Below, in pieces: positions 10,589-20,390 of a stretch of 64,000 nucleotides of DNA. The number at the start of each line of letters is the position of its first letter. Position 1 is the stretch's first letter. This DNA is from Candidatus Protistibacter heckmannii (GTDB lineage Bacteria > Pseudomonadota > Gammaproteobacteria > Burkholderiales > Burkholderiaceae). Location: positions 62,001 to 126,000 of the forward strand of contig JALBVF010000001.1 in the NCBI GenBank assembly GCA_025050535.1, written 5' to 3'. Position numbers and translations under genes: made by a program. Below the pieces are notes generated by a model. That model was not told the origin of the DNA and searched no databases. It saw nothing but the letters and a program-made list of their open reading frames with translations.

Positions 10589-11521
10589 ATGACCGCCTAT
10601 TTCCTGCGCCGCCTCTGGCAGATGGCGCCCACGATGCTGGGCGTGGTGTTGCTGGTCTTCGTGCTCTTCAACTGGGTGGGCGGCGATCCGGCCTACGTGC
10701 TTGCGGGCAAGATGTCCAATCCCGAGCAGATCGCCAATATCCGCGCGCAGCTCGGCGTGGACCAGCCGTACTACGTGCAGCTCTGGATCTTCGTAAAGCA
10801 GATCGTCACCTTCGATTTCGGCGCGAGCTGGAGCACGGGCGAGGCGGTGTCCTCGATCATCGGCTCGCGGCTCGGGCCCTCGCTGACGGTGCTGGTGCCG
10901 CTGACCATCCTCGAGACCGGGTTGGCCGTGGCGCTGGCCATCGCCTTCGTGCCCGGCAGCCTGACCGACAGGCTGGTGATGGTGGCCTGCACGGTGGCGA
11001 TGTCGATCAGCATCCTGGTCTACATCATGACCTTCCAATATTGGTTCGCCTACAAGCTGGGGCTCTTCCCGGTGCAGGGCTGGGGCGAGACCTTCTGGCG
11101 CAATCTGGTCGTGTATTCCGCGCTGCCCATCCTGATCGCGCTGCCTGTGGGGCTGGCGCCGAACCTGCGGCTGTTCCGCACCTTCGTGCTCGACGAGGCG
11201 GGGCAGGACTATGTACGCACCGCGCGCGCCAAGGGCCTCTCCGAGGGCCGGGTGATGTGGGTGCACGTGCTGCGCAACGCGGCGATCCCGATCATTACGC
11301 ACGTGATGTCGAACCTGCCCGCACTGCTGATCGGCGCCTTCCTGATCGAGCGCTTCTTTTCGATCCCAGGCATCGGCCGCGAGGTGATCCTGGCGGTGGA
11401 GCGCAGCGACTTTCCGGTGATCAAGGCGATCACGGTCTACGTCGCGGCGGCCACCATGCTCTTCAATCTGCTCTCCGACCTGACCTACCGGGCGGTCGAT
11501 CCGCGGGTGCAGCTCAAATGA
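10589..11521 (+). CDS. Peptide ABC transporter permease (DppB/YejB type)
   Basis: This 310-residue integral membrane permease starts MTAYFLRRLWQMAPTMLGVV, the usual first helix of DppB-family proteins. Several hydrophobic segments follow, then the EAA-type coupling loop (DYVRTARAKGLSEGRVMW, about 11209-11262) that contacts the ATPase, and the C-terminal RAVDPRVQLK tail. It forms half of the translocation pore. The stop overlaps the next ATG (ATGA at 11518-11521). ATG 10589 is 43 bp after the peptidase stop. The frame is intact. Confidence 0.9.
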   Translation: MTAYFLRRLWQMAPTMLGVVLLVFVLFNWVGGDPAYVLAGKMSNPEQIANIRAQLGVDQPYYVQLWIFVKQIVTFDFGASWSTGEAVSSIIGSRLGPSLTVLVPLTILETGLAVALAIAFVPGSLTDRLVMVACTVAMSISILVYIMTFQYWFAYKLGLFPVQGWGETFWRNLVVYSALPILIALPVGLAPNLRLFRTFVLDEAGQDYVRTARAKGLSEGRVMWVHVLRNAAIPIITHVMSNLPALLIGAFLIERFFSIPGIGREVILAVERSDFPVIKAITVYVAAATMLFNLLSDLTYRAVDPRVQLK

Positions 11522-12673
11522 GCGCCGTGATGCCGCAGGCCGCCGCGCCGGCCGCCGAATCCTCCGGGCTCTGGGCGCTGGCCTGGAGGCGGCTGCACCA
11601 TGACCGCGCGGCGATGTTCGCGCTGGGCGTGGTCGCGGCCTTCCTGTTTTCGATCGTGCTGTCCTCAGTGGGGCTGATCGCATCGGACTGGGCCGAGGAG
11701 GTGGGCGTGAATTACGCGCCGCCGGCCTTCCTCGGCGCGCAGACCGAGGCCGAGGCGAAGGCCGAGGGCAATGCGTCGTCGGGCGCGCAGGCGGAGCTGC
11801 CGCCGGCGGAGAATCCGGTGGATCCTCTGGGGCCCATCCTGCGCGAGCTGCGGGCGGGGCGGGGCAGGGCGGCGTGCAAGGGTGGCGCAAGCGGCCGCTC
11901 GGATGTACGGCATCGTCGATCCGCTCGCCAAAGACATGGAGGCGATCCGCGCCGAGCTCGCCACCCAGACAGCCAAGGGCGCGGCCGCGCGCAGGCCGAC
12001 GCTGCCCTTCGGCGCGGACAAATGGGGCCGCGACGTGCTCAAGAAAACGCTCAAGGGCGCGGAGACGTCGATCCTGGTCGGGCTGGTGGCGGCGGCGCTG
12101 GCAGTCTTCCTCGGCACGCTCTTCGGCGCGGCGTCGGGCTATTTCGGCGGCTGGATCGACGACGCCTTCAATTGGTTCTACAGCGTGTTCACCTCGGTGC
12201 CGTATCTGCTGCTGATCCTCGCGGTGGCGGCGGTGCTGCAGCAAAAGGGCGTGCTGGCGATCATCCTGATCCTGGGTCTCACGGGCTGGACCGGCGTCTA
12301 CCGGCTGATCCGTGCGGAATACCTCAAGCACAAGTCGCGCGAGTACGTGCTCGCGGCCGACGCCATCGGCGCCTCGGACTGGAGCCGCATGTTCACGCAC
12401 ATCTTCCCCAACGTCAGCCACGTGGCCCTGGTGCAGATGTCGATCCTGGCGGTGGGCTTCATCAAGTCCGAGGTCATCCTGAGCTTCCTGGGCTTCGGCG
12501 TGCCGGTCGGCGTGGTGTCCTGGGGCAGCATGCTCAACGAGGCGCAGAACGAGCTGATCCTGGGCAAGTGGTGGCAGATGGCCGCGGCGAGCACGGCGAT
12601 GGCGGTGCTGGTGACGGCCTTCTCTTTCTTTACCGACGCGCTGCGCGACGCGGTGGATCCGAAACTGAAATGA
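11518..12673 (+). pseudogene. Peptide ABC transporter permease (DppC/YejE type), frameshifted
   Basis: The N-terminal 110 or so residues (first helix FALGVVAAFLFSIVLSSVGL) are read from 11518. The rest is in another frame from about 11905 (MYGIVDPLAKDME) to the stop at 12671-12673. It includes GADKWGRDVLKKTLKG, four to five helices, the coupling loop EYVLAADAIGASDWSRMF and the end DAVDPKLK. The break lies in a low-complexity GC-rich stretch (about 11840-11900), outside the membrane core. Unless it is corrected, only half of the pore is made and the intact receptors and ATPase would be idle. Confidence 0.82.
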
Positions 12674-14388
12674 GCGATCTCCTCACCATCCGCAATCTAC
12701 AGGTGGGCTTCCGCTCGCGGCTGGAGGACGGCTCGCGCACCGTGGCCGAGGCGGTCAAGGGCGTGAGCTTTTCCGTGCCGGAAAACGGCTGCGTGGCCCT
12801 GGTGGGCGAATCGGGCAGCGGCAAGTCGGTCTCCGCGCTCGCGGCGATGGGGTTGCTACCGAAGGAAAGCGCGGTGATCGGCGCGGGCAGCGAGATTCTC
12901 TTCGCCGGGCGCGACCTGCTGGCCCTGGATGCGCGCGAGCGCCGCGCGGTCTGCGGCAAGGAGATCGCGATGATCTTCCAGGAGCCGATGTCCTCGCTCA
13001 ATCCGGTGTTCACCGTGGGCTTCCAGATCGGCGAGGCGCTACGCCTGCATCTGGGCATGGATGCGAAGCAGGCGCGCGCGCGCTCGATCGAGCTGCTAGG
13101 CGAGGTCGGCATCCCGGATCCGGAGCGGCGCGTGGACGCCTATCCGGGCCAGCTCTCTGGCGGGCAGCAGCAGCGGGTGATGATCGCCATGGCGATCGCC
13201 TGCCGGCCGCGGCTGCTGATCGCCGACGAGCCGACCACGGCGCTGGACGTGACGATCCAGCAGCAGATCATGGCGCTGCTCGCGGACCTGCGGCGGCGCT
13301 ATGCGATGTCGGTGCTGTTCATCACGCACGATCTGGCGCTGGTGGCGGAGATCGCCGACCGCGTGGTCGTCATGCGCGACGGCCGGGTGCGCGAGGACGG
13401 CGAGGCGGCCCAGGTCTTCAGCGCTCCGGCCGACGCCTACACCCGTGCGCTGCTGCAGTGCCGGCCGCGCATCGACAGCCGGCCCGCGCATCTGCCGGTG
13501 ATTGCGGATTTCCTAGGCGAGGACGGCCGGGCGGTGGAGGCGCGCGTCGACACGGCGCAGCGGCACCGCGACCTCACCGATCTGCCGGCCGGCAAGAAGC
13601 CGCTGCTCGAGGTCTCGGGCCTGTCCAAGAGCTTCTTCAGCCGCGAGGGCCTGTTCGGCCGGCGCGAGTTCAAGGCGGTGCAGAACGTGTCCTTCAAGCT
13701 GTTCAATGGGCGCACGCTGGGGATCGTGGGCGAATCGGGTTCGGGCAAGACGACGGTGGGCCTGACCCTACTGCGCCTGCACGAGGCCACGGCGGGCCGC
13801 GCGGAATTCGAGGGCCGCGACATCCTCGCGATGTCGAGCGGCGAATTCCAGCCGTTCAAGCGGCGCATGCAGATCGTTTTCCAGAATCCCTATGCCTCGC
13901 TCAATCCGCGCTTCACGGTGGGCCGCATCCTGCTCGAGCCGATGCGCATCCACGGCATCGGCGCGAACGACGCGGAACGCGAGGCCATCGCGCTGCAGCT
14001 TCTGCGCAAGGTGGGGCTGCCGGAGTCGGCCTACCGCCGCTATCCGCACGAGTTTTCCGGCGGCCAGCGCCAGCGTATCGCCATCGCGCGCTGCCTGACG
14101 CTCAGGCCTGAGATTCTCGTCTGCGACGAATCGGTTTCGGCCCTGGACGTGTCGGCGCAGGCGCAGGTGCTGAACCTGCTGCTGGACCTGCAGGATGAAT
14201 TCGACCTGAGCTACATCTTTATCTCGCACGACTTGGCGGTGGTGAAGTACATCTCCGACCAGGTGATGGTGATGCATGAGGGCAGGGTGGTGGAGACGGC
14301 CGACGCCGACGCGCTCTACGCCGATCCCCAGCATCCGTACACGCGCAATCTGCTGGCCGCGATTCCCGGCGGCCTCGGCCGGGCCTGA
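12670..14388 (+). CDS. Peptide ABC transporter double ATPase (fused DppD-DppF / YejF type)
   Basis: This 572-residue protein holds two complete nucleotide-binding domains. The first has Walker A GESGSGKS at residues 46-53, a Q-loop in [12 protein letters not shown], signature LSGGQQQR and Walker B LLIADEP. The second has Walker A GESGSGKT at 354-361, [10 protein letters not shown], signature FSGGQRQR and LVCDES. Each domain ends with the oligopeptide-transporter C-terminal extension (YTRALL and HPYTRNLL). It powers import through the DppB/DppC pair. The ATG at 12670 overlaps the permease stop. The frame is intact, although the same frame stays open upstream through the shifted permease. Confidence 0.92.
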   Translation: MSDLLTIRNLQVGFRSRLEDGSRTVAEAVKGVSFSVPENGCVALVGESGSGKSVSALAAMGLLPKESAVIGAGSEILFAGRDLLALDARERRAVCGKEIAMIFQEPMSSLNPVFTVGFQIGEALRLHLGMDAKQARARSIELLGEVGIPDPERRVDAYPGQLSGGQQQRVMIAMAIACRPRLLIADEPTTALDVTIQQQIMALLADLRRRYAMSVLFITHDLALVAEIADRVVVMRDGRVREDGEAAQVFSAPADAYTRALLQCRPRIDSRPAHLPVIADFLGEDGRAVEARVDTAQRHRDLTDLPAGKKPLLEVSGLSKSFFSREGLFGRREFKAVQNVSFKLFNGRTLGIVGESGSGKTTVGLTLLRLHEATAGRAEFEGRDILAMSSGEFQPFKRRMQIVFQNPYASLNPRFTVGRILLEPMRIHGIGANDAEREAIALQLLRKVGLPESAYRRYPHEFSGGQRQRIAIARCLTLRPEILVCDESVSALDVSAQAQVLNLLLDLQDEFDLSYIFISHDLAVVKYISDQVMVMHEGRVVETADADALYADPQHPYTRNLLAAIPGGLGRA

Positions 14389-14409
14389 CGCGCCGACGCT
14401 TCCGCTGCG

Positions 14410-15092
14410 ATGACGACTCCGCCTTCTCCGCCGCCGCCGAACCGGGCGGCCAGTTCCCCGCAGCCCGGGCGCGCAAGACGTTCGCCACTGCCCGTCCTGG
14501 CGGCGGTCTGCGCGGGGCTGCTGCTCGCGGCGGCGCTTGCCGCGGGCCTCGCGCTGCTGGCCGCGCCACTGTGGAGCAACGACAGGCCGCTGGCGCTGCA
14601 TTACCAGGGCCGCTGGTATTTCCCGCAATAGCGCGACTATGCCAAACGCGAATTTGGCAGCGAGCTCGACTCGCCGGCTGATTATCTCGATCCCCTGATC
14701 CGCAAGGCCCTGGAGTCCGACGACAATTGAGCGCTGTATGCGCCGCTGCCGTATGCGGCCGACACGGTGGACTATTTTTCCGGCGCACCCGATCCCGCGA
14801 CGCCCTCGGAGCGGCACCGTCTCGGCACCGACGCGGCCTTGATCTTCCTGGGTGTGCTCGCGGGGCTCATCCTGGTCCATAGCATGGGCCGTGGGGCGCG
14901 CCTGATGCTCGCGAGCCGCACGCTGGGCTGGCGCCGCGACCAGGTCTGGCGCCGGCATCTGCTGCCGCTCCTGCTGGCGCGGCTGGCCGGCGCGGCGCAG
15001 GAGCCGCGTTCGGGGAGCGCGCAGCAGTTCCGCGCGCCGGTGACGGACCGCTGGGCGCCGCCCGACAAGCCCGCCCAGCGCCGCCGCTGCCG
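14410..15092 (+). pseudogene. YejE-type peptide permease, heavily decayed
   Basis: The frame from ATG 14410 gives an N-terminal Pro-rich tail, one hydrophobic helix (AVCAGLLLAAALAAGLALL), then the YejE hallmark region (WSNDRPLALHYQGRWYFPQ). It is interrupted by TAG at 14629-14631 and TGA at 14728-14730, and continues through VDYFSGAPDPATPSERH and LGTD. After LGTD most transmembrane helices are missing, and a coupling-loop-like piece (RTLGWRRDQVWRRHLLP) follows directly. This is a second, redundant peptide-transport permease lying just behind the better-preserved operon. No function is possible. Confidence 0.65.
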
Positions 15093-15680
15093 ATCGCGCA
15101 GGTGCTGCTCAAGGCGAAGGGGTCGGGCCTGCATCTGACGCTGCGCGAGGGCGAGATCACGGCACTGGCGAGCGCCGGGCCTGGCGAGATGGCCCTGGCG
15201 GGGCTGCGGCTGATGCGCGCGCTGGAGGAGGTGGCGCTGTGTGGCAGGCCGCTGCGTGCCTGGCCCGGCATGGAGCTGTGCGCGGGTCTGCAGCTGGTGC
15301 CGGGCGACGCAGCGGACAGCCTGCCGGCGCACAGCCGCGTGGAGGCGCTGTTGGCGGAATGCCTGCTCTCTTACACCGCCAGGGCCTGTCCGAGGCGCAG
15401 GCGCAGCGCCTGTGCCTGCAGGCTCTGCGCGAGGTGGAGCTGGACAAGACGGCCCTTGCGCGCCTGCCCGCCGAGCTCGACGCCGCCCAGCGCCTGCAGC
15501 GCGCGGCACTGGCCCGCGCGCTGCTCCTGCGGCCCCAGGTAGCTGATCCTCAAAGGCTTCCAGGAATGCCCGCCGGAAGGTCCGCAGCACCTGCATTTCG
15601 GCCATCTCCTGGCCGAACTCCAGCAGCGCCACAACCTGGCCTGCCTGCTGCTCGGGCTTCCAGACAAACCCAGATTCCCG
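15093..15680 (+). pseudogene. Peptide-transport ATPase (DppF/YejF C-half type), degenerate
   Basis: Three frames carry pieces of an ABC ATPase: LLKAKGSGLHLTLREGEITAL (about 15100-15165), LQLVPGDAADSLPAHSRVEA at the place of the usual [11 protein letters not shown] box, and GLSEAQAQRLCLQALREV and LDAAQRLQRAALARALLLRPQ at the place of [20 protein letters not shown]. In the third frame LLAELQQRHNLACLLLG matches the segment before the H-loop. Walker A (GESGSGKS) is replaced by ASAGPGEM and the signature motif is gone. Missense drift as well as frameshifts shows this is the oldest wreck in the region. IS-B copy 1 is inserted at its 3' end. Confidence 0.6.
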
Positions 15681-15743
15681 CATCCAAAATCAGGCATAAA
15701 ACCTGCTTAATCATTCAAAACAAGCGATACTTGTTTGGTTTTA

Positions 15744-16866
15744 TTGACGCGGCAATATAAAGATTTAACTTGTTATCATTTCTTGCATTGAATTGGCATA
15801 GAAAAAGAAGACGCTCGATACCAGAAACTGGAGCAACTGCACGAGAGGCGAAAGCAGGTCGTGAGGTTGCATCGGAAGGGATACTGAGTCATGGCCATCG
15901 CGGAGTTGACAGGGCTGAGTTACCCGGCGGCTCGACTGGCCATTGATCTCTATGAAGAAGGAGGCGCGGCGGCCCTGAAGCCGCGCCCACGAGGTCGTAC
16001 GCCAGGAGACGGAAGACGGCTGAATGCGGATCAAGAAGAAGCAATCCGGCGCACGATCTGCGACAAACGTCCGGAGCAGTTGAAGATGGAATCTGCGCTC
16101 TGGACGCGAGGCGCGGTCATGCTGTTCATCGAACAGGAATACGCGGTCAGACTCTCAATACGTGCGGTCGGAGACTACCTCAAGCGCTGGGGTTTCACGC
16201 CGAAAAAGCCGATCAAGCGCGCTTACGAACAGCGACCGGAGTCTGTCAAGCAGTGGATCGATCAGGAGTATCCGGCCATCGAGAAGCGTGCCAAGGCCAA
16301 AGGTGGCGAGACTCACTGGGGTGACGAAACCGCGTTGGTGAATACGGATGTTCGGGGCCGCAGTTATGCTCCCAAAGGGAAAACCCCGGTCACGATGGCG
16401 GTTAGAGGTACGCGACAGAAGCTGTCGATGATTTCCACGGTGACCAATCAGGGCAAGGCAAGCTGGATGATCATCGATGGTGCCTTTAACCACGAGAAGC
16501 TCATCGAGTTCTTCGAGGCGCTGGTGGCCGATGGCAAGCGCGCGGGAAAGAAAGTGTTCCTGATCCTCGACAACCTCAGCGTGCATCACTGCAAGCCGGT
16601 CAAGGCATGGCTTGCCGAGCACCAAGCCGACATCGAAGTCTTTTACCTGCCAAGCTACAGCTCGGAGCTCAATCTGGATGAGCGACTCAACGCCGACCTG
16701 AAACATGTCATCAGCACACGAGTCCCCGTCAGAACAAAGGCCAAATTACACGCCGCAGCAAAGAACCACATGGCGTTCATCGAAACCCATTCCGAACGCG
16801 TGAAGTCCTACTTCCAGGATCCCCGCGTCAAATACGCCGCATAAAAACTTCTTTCTGCCGGATCAA
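15744..16866 (+). mobile_element. IS-B copy 1 (IS630-type)
   Basis: This 1123-bp element is flanked by TA on both sides (15742-15743 and 16867-16868). Its terminal inverted repeats are TTGACGCGGCAATATAAAG on the left and TTGATCCGGCAGAAAGAAG, read inward, on the right. An identical-length copy lies in the opposite orientation at 38813-39935. The right end shares its outermost 11 bp, TTGATCCGGCA, with the left end of IS-A. It separates the decayed ABC ATPase from the feruloyl-CoA synthase remnant. Confidence 0.93.
15891..16844 (+). CDS. IS-B transposase (IS630/DDE family), N-terminally shortened
   Basis: This 317-residue frame includes the helix-turn-helix part (GLSYPAARLAIDLYEEGG) and a complete DDE domain: HWGDET (Asp), LILDNLSVHH (Asp) and SSELNLDERLNADLK (Glu). 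It ends with ERVKSYFQDPRVKYAA. The coding frame continues upstream (KEDARYQKLEQLHERRKQVV) but is cut by TGA at 15886-15888, where the other copy has GGA. The usable ATG 15891 therefore drops the first helix of the DNA-binding domain. The Pro of the usual YSPEL box is Ser. It may retain some activity; it is the only IS transposase here with an uninterrupted catalytic domain. Confidence 0.85.
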   Translation: MAIAELTGLSYPAARLAIDLYEEGGAAALKPRPRGRTPGDGRRLNADQEEAIRRTICDKRPEQLKMESALWTRGAVMLFIEQEYAVRLSIRAVGDYLKRWGFTPKKPIKRAYEQRPESVKQWIDQEYPAIEKRAKAKGGETHWGDETALVNTDVRGRSYAPKGKTPVTMAVRGTRQKLSMISTVTNQGKASWMIIDGAFNHEKLIEFFEALVADGKRAGKKVFLILDNLSVHHCKPVKAWLAEHQADIEVFYLPSYSSELNLDERLNADLKHVISTRVPVRTKAKLHAAAKNHMAFIETHSERVKSYFQDPRVKYAA

Positions 16867-16886
16867 TAGTGGAAACCCTGCCTGAA

Positions 16887-18817
16887 TTACGGGAAGAAGA
16901 CCGGCCCGCCGTCCCCCTTCTGCACCGCATAGAGCTGAGCCACCAGGTCCGCGCGGCGGTCGAGCACGGCCCGCTGGTTGATCGCACCCTTGTCGGTCAA
17001 TTCGCCGGTGTCCATCGACAGCGGCTCGGTCAGCACCAGCGCGCGCCACGCGGCCGGCGCCGCCGAGTTCGGGATCGCCCAGCGCGTCGACCAGCGCCTG
17101 CAGCCGCGCGCGCACGGCGGGATGGGCCAGCAATTCCTCCGCCAAGACGCTGCCATCCGCGCCAGCCGGCGCGGTGGGAACGCCCGCGGCTTCATGCATC
17201 GCCTCCCAGTCGGCCACGAGCAGCGCGCCGACTTCGGCGTGGTCGCGCCCGGCGATCACCGCGTCGGAGATCAGTGGCAGCCCCAGCGACTGGATGCGCA
17301 TGCGCAGCGGTCTGGCGCTGACCCAGGTGCCGGAGTCGAGCTTGAAATCCTCGGTCAGCCTGCCGTCGTAGACCAGGCCTTTGTGCGGATTGCGAAGGTC
17401 GGCCCAGCGCACGGCATCGCGGCTGCGTAGAGAGCAGTCCGCGTCGAAGACGGCATTGGTCAGGTCGGGCTGGCGCCAGTAACCGGGCATGACGTTGGGG
17501 CCGCGGTAGCACAGTTCGATCTTGGCGTCGGGCGTGTCGTCCTCCGGCACGAGCTTGATGTCCACGCCCGGCGCCGGCACGCCGACCTGCCCCGAGCAGC
17601 CGCCGGGGGCCAGCAGCCAGAGCGCGCCCGGCGAGGTCTCTGTCATCCGCAGGCCGCAGGTCAGCGGTACGCGCCGGCCGCATTCCCTTTCGCTTTCCCG
17701 GTGCAGCGCATCCCAAGCAGGCTGGCCCAGCGAGGCGCCGCCGTAGAGCTGCATGCGCAGGCGCTGGAAATAGACCGCGCGTAGCGCCTCGTCCTGCGCC
17801 AGCGTGCGCGCTAGCATCTCGAAGCCGCGCGGCACGTTGAAATGCACCGTCGGGATCAACGCCTTGAGGTTGTGCACCGAGGCCTCGAACCGCCCGGGAA
17901 CGGGCTTGCCCTCGTCGATGTAATAGCTACCGCCGAAGTACAGCGGCAGGTTGAAGGCCAGATTGCCGCCGAAGGTGTGGTTCCAGGGAAGCCAGTCCAC
18001 CAGCACCGGCTCCTCCTCCTCGAGGAATTGCCAGCATTGCCCGAGCGCCGCCATCGAGCTGCACAGCATGCGCTGATTTTTGGTGACCGCCTTGGGCAGA
18101 TTGGTCGAGCCCGAGGTGAAGAGGAATTTGGCGATGGTGTCCGGCCCCAGAGCCTCGCTGGCGGCCTCCTCGCGGTCTTCGGGCGCGCTGGCGAGGAGTT
18201 TGGCGAAGGGCGTGGCGGGCTGCGCCGAATGGGGATTGCGCAGCGCGACCAGCTCGATGCCCTGGTCGCGCTGCAGCGCTGCCGCCAGGGCCGGCGCATA
18301 GCGTTCGCCGTCGTCCACGAAGACCATGCCCGGCGTCAGCAGGCCGACGATATGGCGCAGTTTGACGTGGTCGCGCGAGGCCAGCGAATAGGCGGTGGAA
18401 ATCGGCGCATAGGGCATGCTCGAGGCTCTTGCCAGAGAGGACCAGCAGCGGCCGGTCCACGCTCAGGCCTCGCCCGAGCAGCACGCAGGCGATCCGGCGC
18501 ACGACGTCGAGCCCCTCGGCATAGCGGACCTTGCGCCATCCGTCGGCCTCGTCGCCGCGCTCTCCGGCGCGCGGATGCGCGGCGAGCCACACGCGCTCCG
18601 GCGCATTGCGCGCATGCAGCAACAGGCGTTCGGGCAGCGCGCCGGCATGCTCGCGCGCCAGCATGCGGTTGCGCACCAGCTGAACGCCACGGCCCAGCGG
18701 CCGGACCTCGACCTCGGAGGGCGCCAGGGCGACGCTGCGGAACGGGGCGCCCCCCCTCGCGCCGGAAGCGGCGCGCATGGCGGGAGCTAAAAGGGATGAG
18801 GACGAGTGGTCTGGCAT
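16887..18817 (-). pseudogene. Feruloyl-CoA synthase (AMP-binding ligase), two frameshifts
   Basis: The adenylate-forming signature FLFTSGSTNLPKAV, WNHTFGGN, LYGGASLGQPAWD and GVPAPGVDIKLVPE identify a feruloyl-CoA-synthase-like ligase. These enzymes activate hydroxycinnamic acids with ATP and CoA. The start is ATG 18817 (MPDHSSSSLL) with GGAG just upstream. The first frame ends near 18420 after VLSGKSLEH, where a short deletion shifts the frame. The middle 18417 to about 17090 is open. The C-terminus (SMDTGELTDKGAINQRAVL) lies in a third frame and ends at 16887. IS-B copy 1 sits immediately downstream. Confidence 0.85.
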
Positions 18818-18958
18818 GGCGGTTGTCTCCTTGCGTTGGAAAGTGCTGCCCCTGTGTGCATCCGCTGTCAGAACTGTTCGGCGTCTGAGCTGCCCGCCAT
18901 CCGGGGGAAACGCGCAGCGGGTAGAATCGCCGCTTTGCGTTTTCACCGGGACCCCGTC

Positions 18959-19495
18959 ATGGCCTTGCGGTCAACCATCTACAAAGCCGACCTGCAGATC
19001 GCGGACATGGACCGCAACTACTACGGTAGCCACGCGCTGACTGTGGCTCGCCATCCCTCCGAGACCGACGAGCGGATGATGGTGCGCATCCTCACCTTCG
19101 CGCTCAACGCCGAGGAGGCGCTGGCGATGTCCAAGGGCCTCTCCGGTCCCGATGAACCCGACATCTGGGCCAAGGACCTGACCGGTGCGATCGAACATTG
19201 GATCGACCTCGGCCAGCCCGACGAGAAGCGCATGTCCAAGGCCAGCAGCCGCGCCACGCGCGCGACCGTCTACCCCTTCGGCCCGGCGGCCGACGTCTGG
19301 TGGAAACCGCTGGAGAACAAGGTGGCGCGCCTGGACAACCTGCGCATCGTGCGTATCGCCGCGCGCAGCGCCCAGGCGCTCGCCGGCCTCGCCGAGCGCG
19401 GCATGGAGCTGCAGGTCACCGTGCAGGACGGCCAGGCCTGGGTGAGCTCCGCCAAGGACAGCGTGGAAGTCGAACTCGAGACGCTCAAGGGCTAG
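18959..19495 (+). CDS. YaeQ family protein
   Basis: This 178-residue protein has the YaeQ pattern: MALRSTIYKADLQIADMDRN, ETDERMMVRILTFALNA, EPDIWAKDLTG, WIDLGQPDEKRMSKAS and ELQVTVQDGQAWVS. YaeQ proteins have a PD-(D/E)XK nuclease-like fold with no settled function; older reports link YaeQ to suppression of RfaH mutants. It is divergent from the feruloyl-CoA synthase remnant and ends 24 bp before rlmJ. A TAGAAT hexamer at 18922 could be its -10. The frame is intact and ends with TAG. Confidence 0.9.
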   Translation: MALRSTIYKADLQIADMDRNYYGSHALTVARHPSETDERMMVRILTFALNAEEALAMSKGLSGPDEPDIWAKDLTGAIEHWIDLGQPDEKRMSKASSRATRATVYPFGPAADVWWKPLENKVARLDNLRIVRIAARSAQALAGLAERGMELQVTVQDGQAWVSSAKDSVEVELETLKG

Positions 19496-19519
19496 TCTCT
19501 TGCCGACATAACCCCCTCC

Positions 19520-20390
19520 ATGCTGAGCTACCGCCACGCCTTCCACGCCGGCAACCACGCCGACGTGCTCAAGCACGCCGTGCTTATCCTGCTTCTCGAC
19601 TATCTAGCGCAGAAGCCCAAGCCCCTGCTCCTGGCCGACACGCACGCCGGCGCGGGCGCCTACGACCTGCTCGGCGACTATGCGCAGAAGAGCGGCGAAT
19701 ACACGGAAGGCGTGCTCAAGATCTGGAACAAGAAAAAGCTGCCCGAGGCGCTGGCGCGCTATCTGGAGATCGTGCGCGTCACGAACGACGACGGCGCGCT
19801 GCGCTACTACCCCGGCTCGCCCGCCATCGCCGACGCGCTGCTGCGCGACGAGGACAAGCTGCGCCTGTTCGAGATGCATCCTACCGACCTCAAGCTGCTG
19901 CAGCAGAATTTCGCGCGCCAGCGGCCCTGCACCCGCGACCGCGTGCGGGTCGCCGCCGGCGACGGCTTCGACGGCCTGAAGTCGGTGCTGCCGCCGCTCT
20001 CGCGGCGCGGCCTGGTGCTGATCGATCCAGCCTACGAACTCAAGACCGACTACCGCCGCGTCGTCGACGCGCTGGACGAAGGCCTCAAGCGCTTCGCCAC
20101 CGGCGTCTACGCCGTCTGGTATCCCTGCCTGCAACGCGCCGAATCGCGCCAGCTGCCCGGCGATCTGCGCAAGCTCGCCGAGCGCCACGGCGTCAAGGGC
20201 TGGCTGCAGGCCGAGATCGCGGTGGACGCGATCGATGGCGAGGGTCTCAAGGCCAGCGGCATGTTCGTGCTCAATCCGCCGTGGACGCTCAAGGCCGCGC
20301 TGCAGGAAAGCCTGCCCGTGATGGCGCGCCTGCTCGGCCAAGGCCCGGGCGCCGGCTGGCGTCTGATGGCCGGAAAACTAGCCACAAAAC
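19520..20390 (+). CDS. rlmJ: 23S rRNA adenine-2030 N6-methyltransferase RlmJ (fused in frame to downstream receptor)
   Basis: The frame begins MLSYRHAFHAGNHADVLKH, the hallmark RlmJ N-terminus, then LLLADTHAGAGAYD (SAM binding), RLFEMHP, and LIDPAYELKTDY in place of the usual LIDPPYE active-site block. The catalytic Asp is kept and the second Pro is Ala. The C-terminal region (MFVLNPPWTLKAALQESLP) is present. No stop follows: the frame runs straight into the next receptor to 21265. A normal RlmJ is about 280 residues, so the domain should end near 20390. Whether the fused protein folds and methylates A2030 is unknown. Confidence 0.8.

Noticed and set aside
11041-14388. A single long open frame of over 1100 codons
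   Set aside because: It merges out-of-frame permease sequence, the N-terminus of the second permease and the real ATPase starting at 12670; overlapping ATGA junctions define separate genes.
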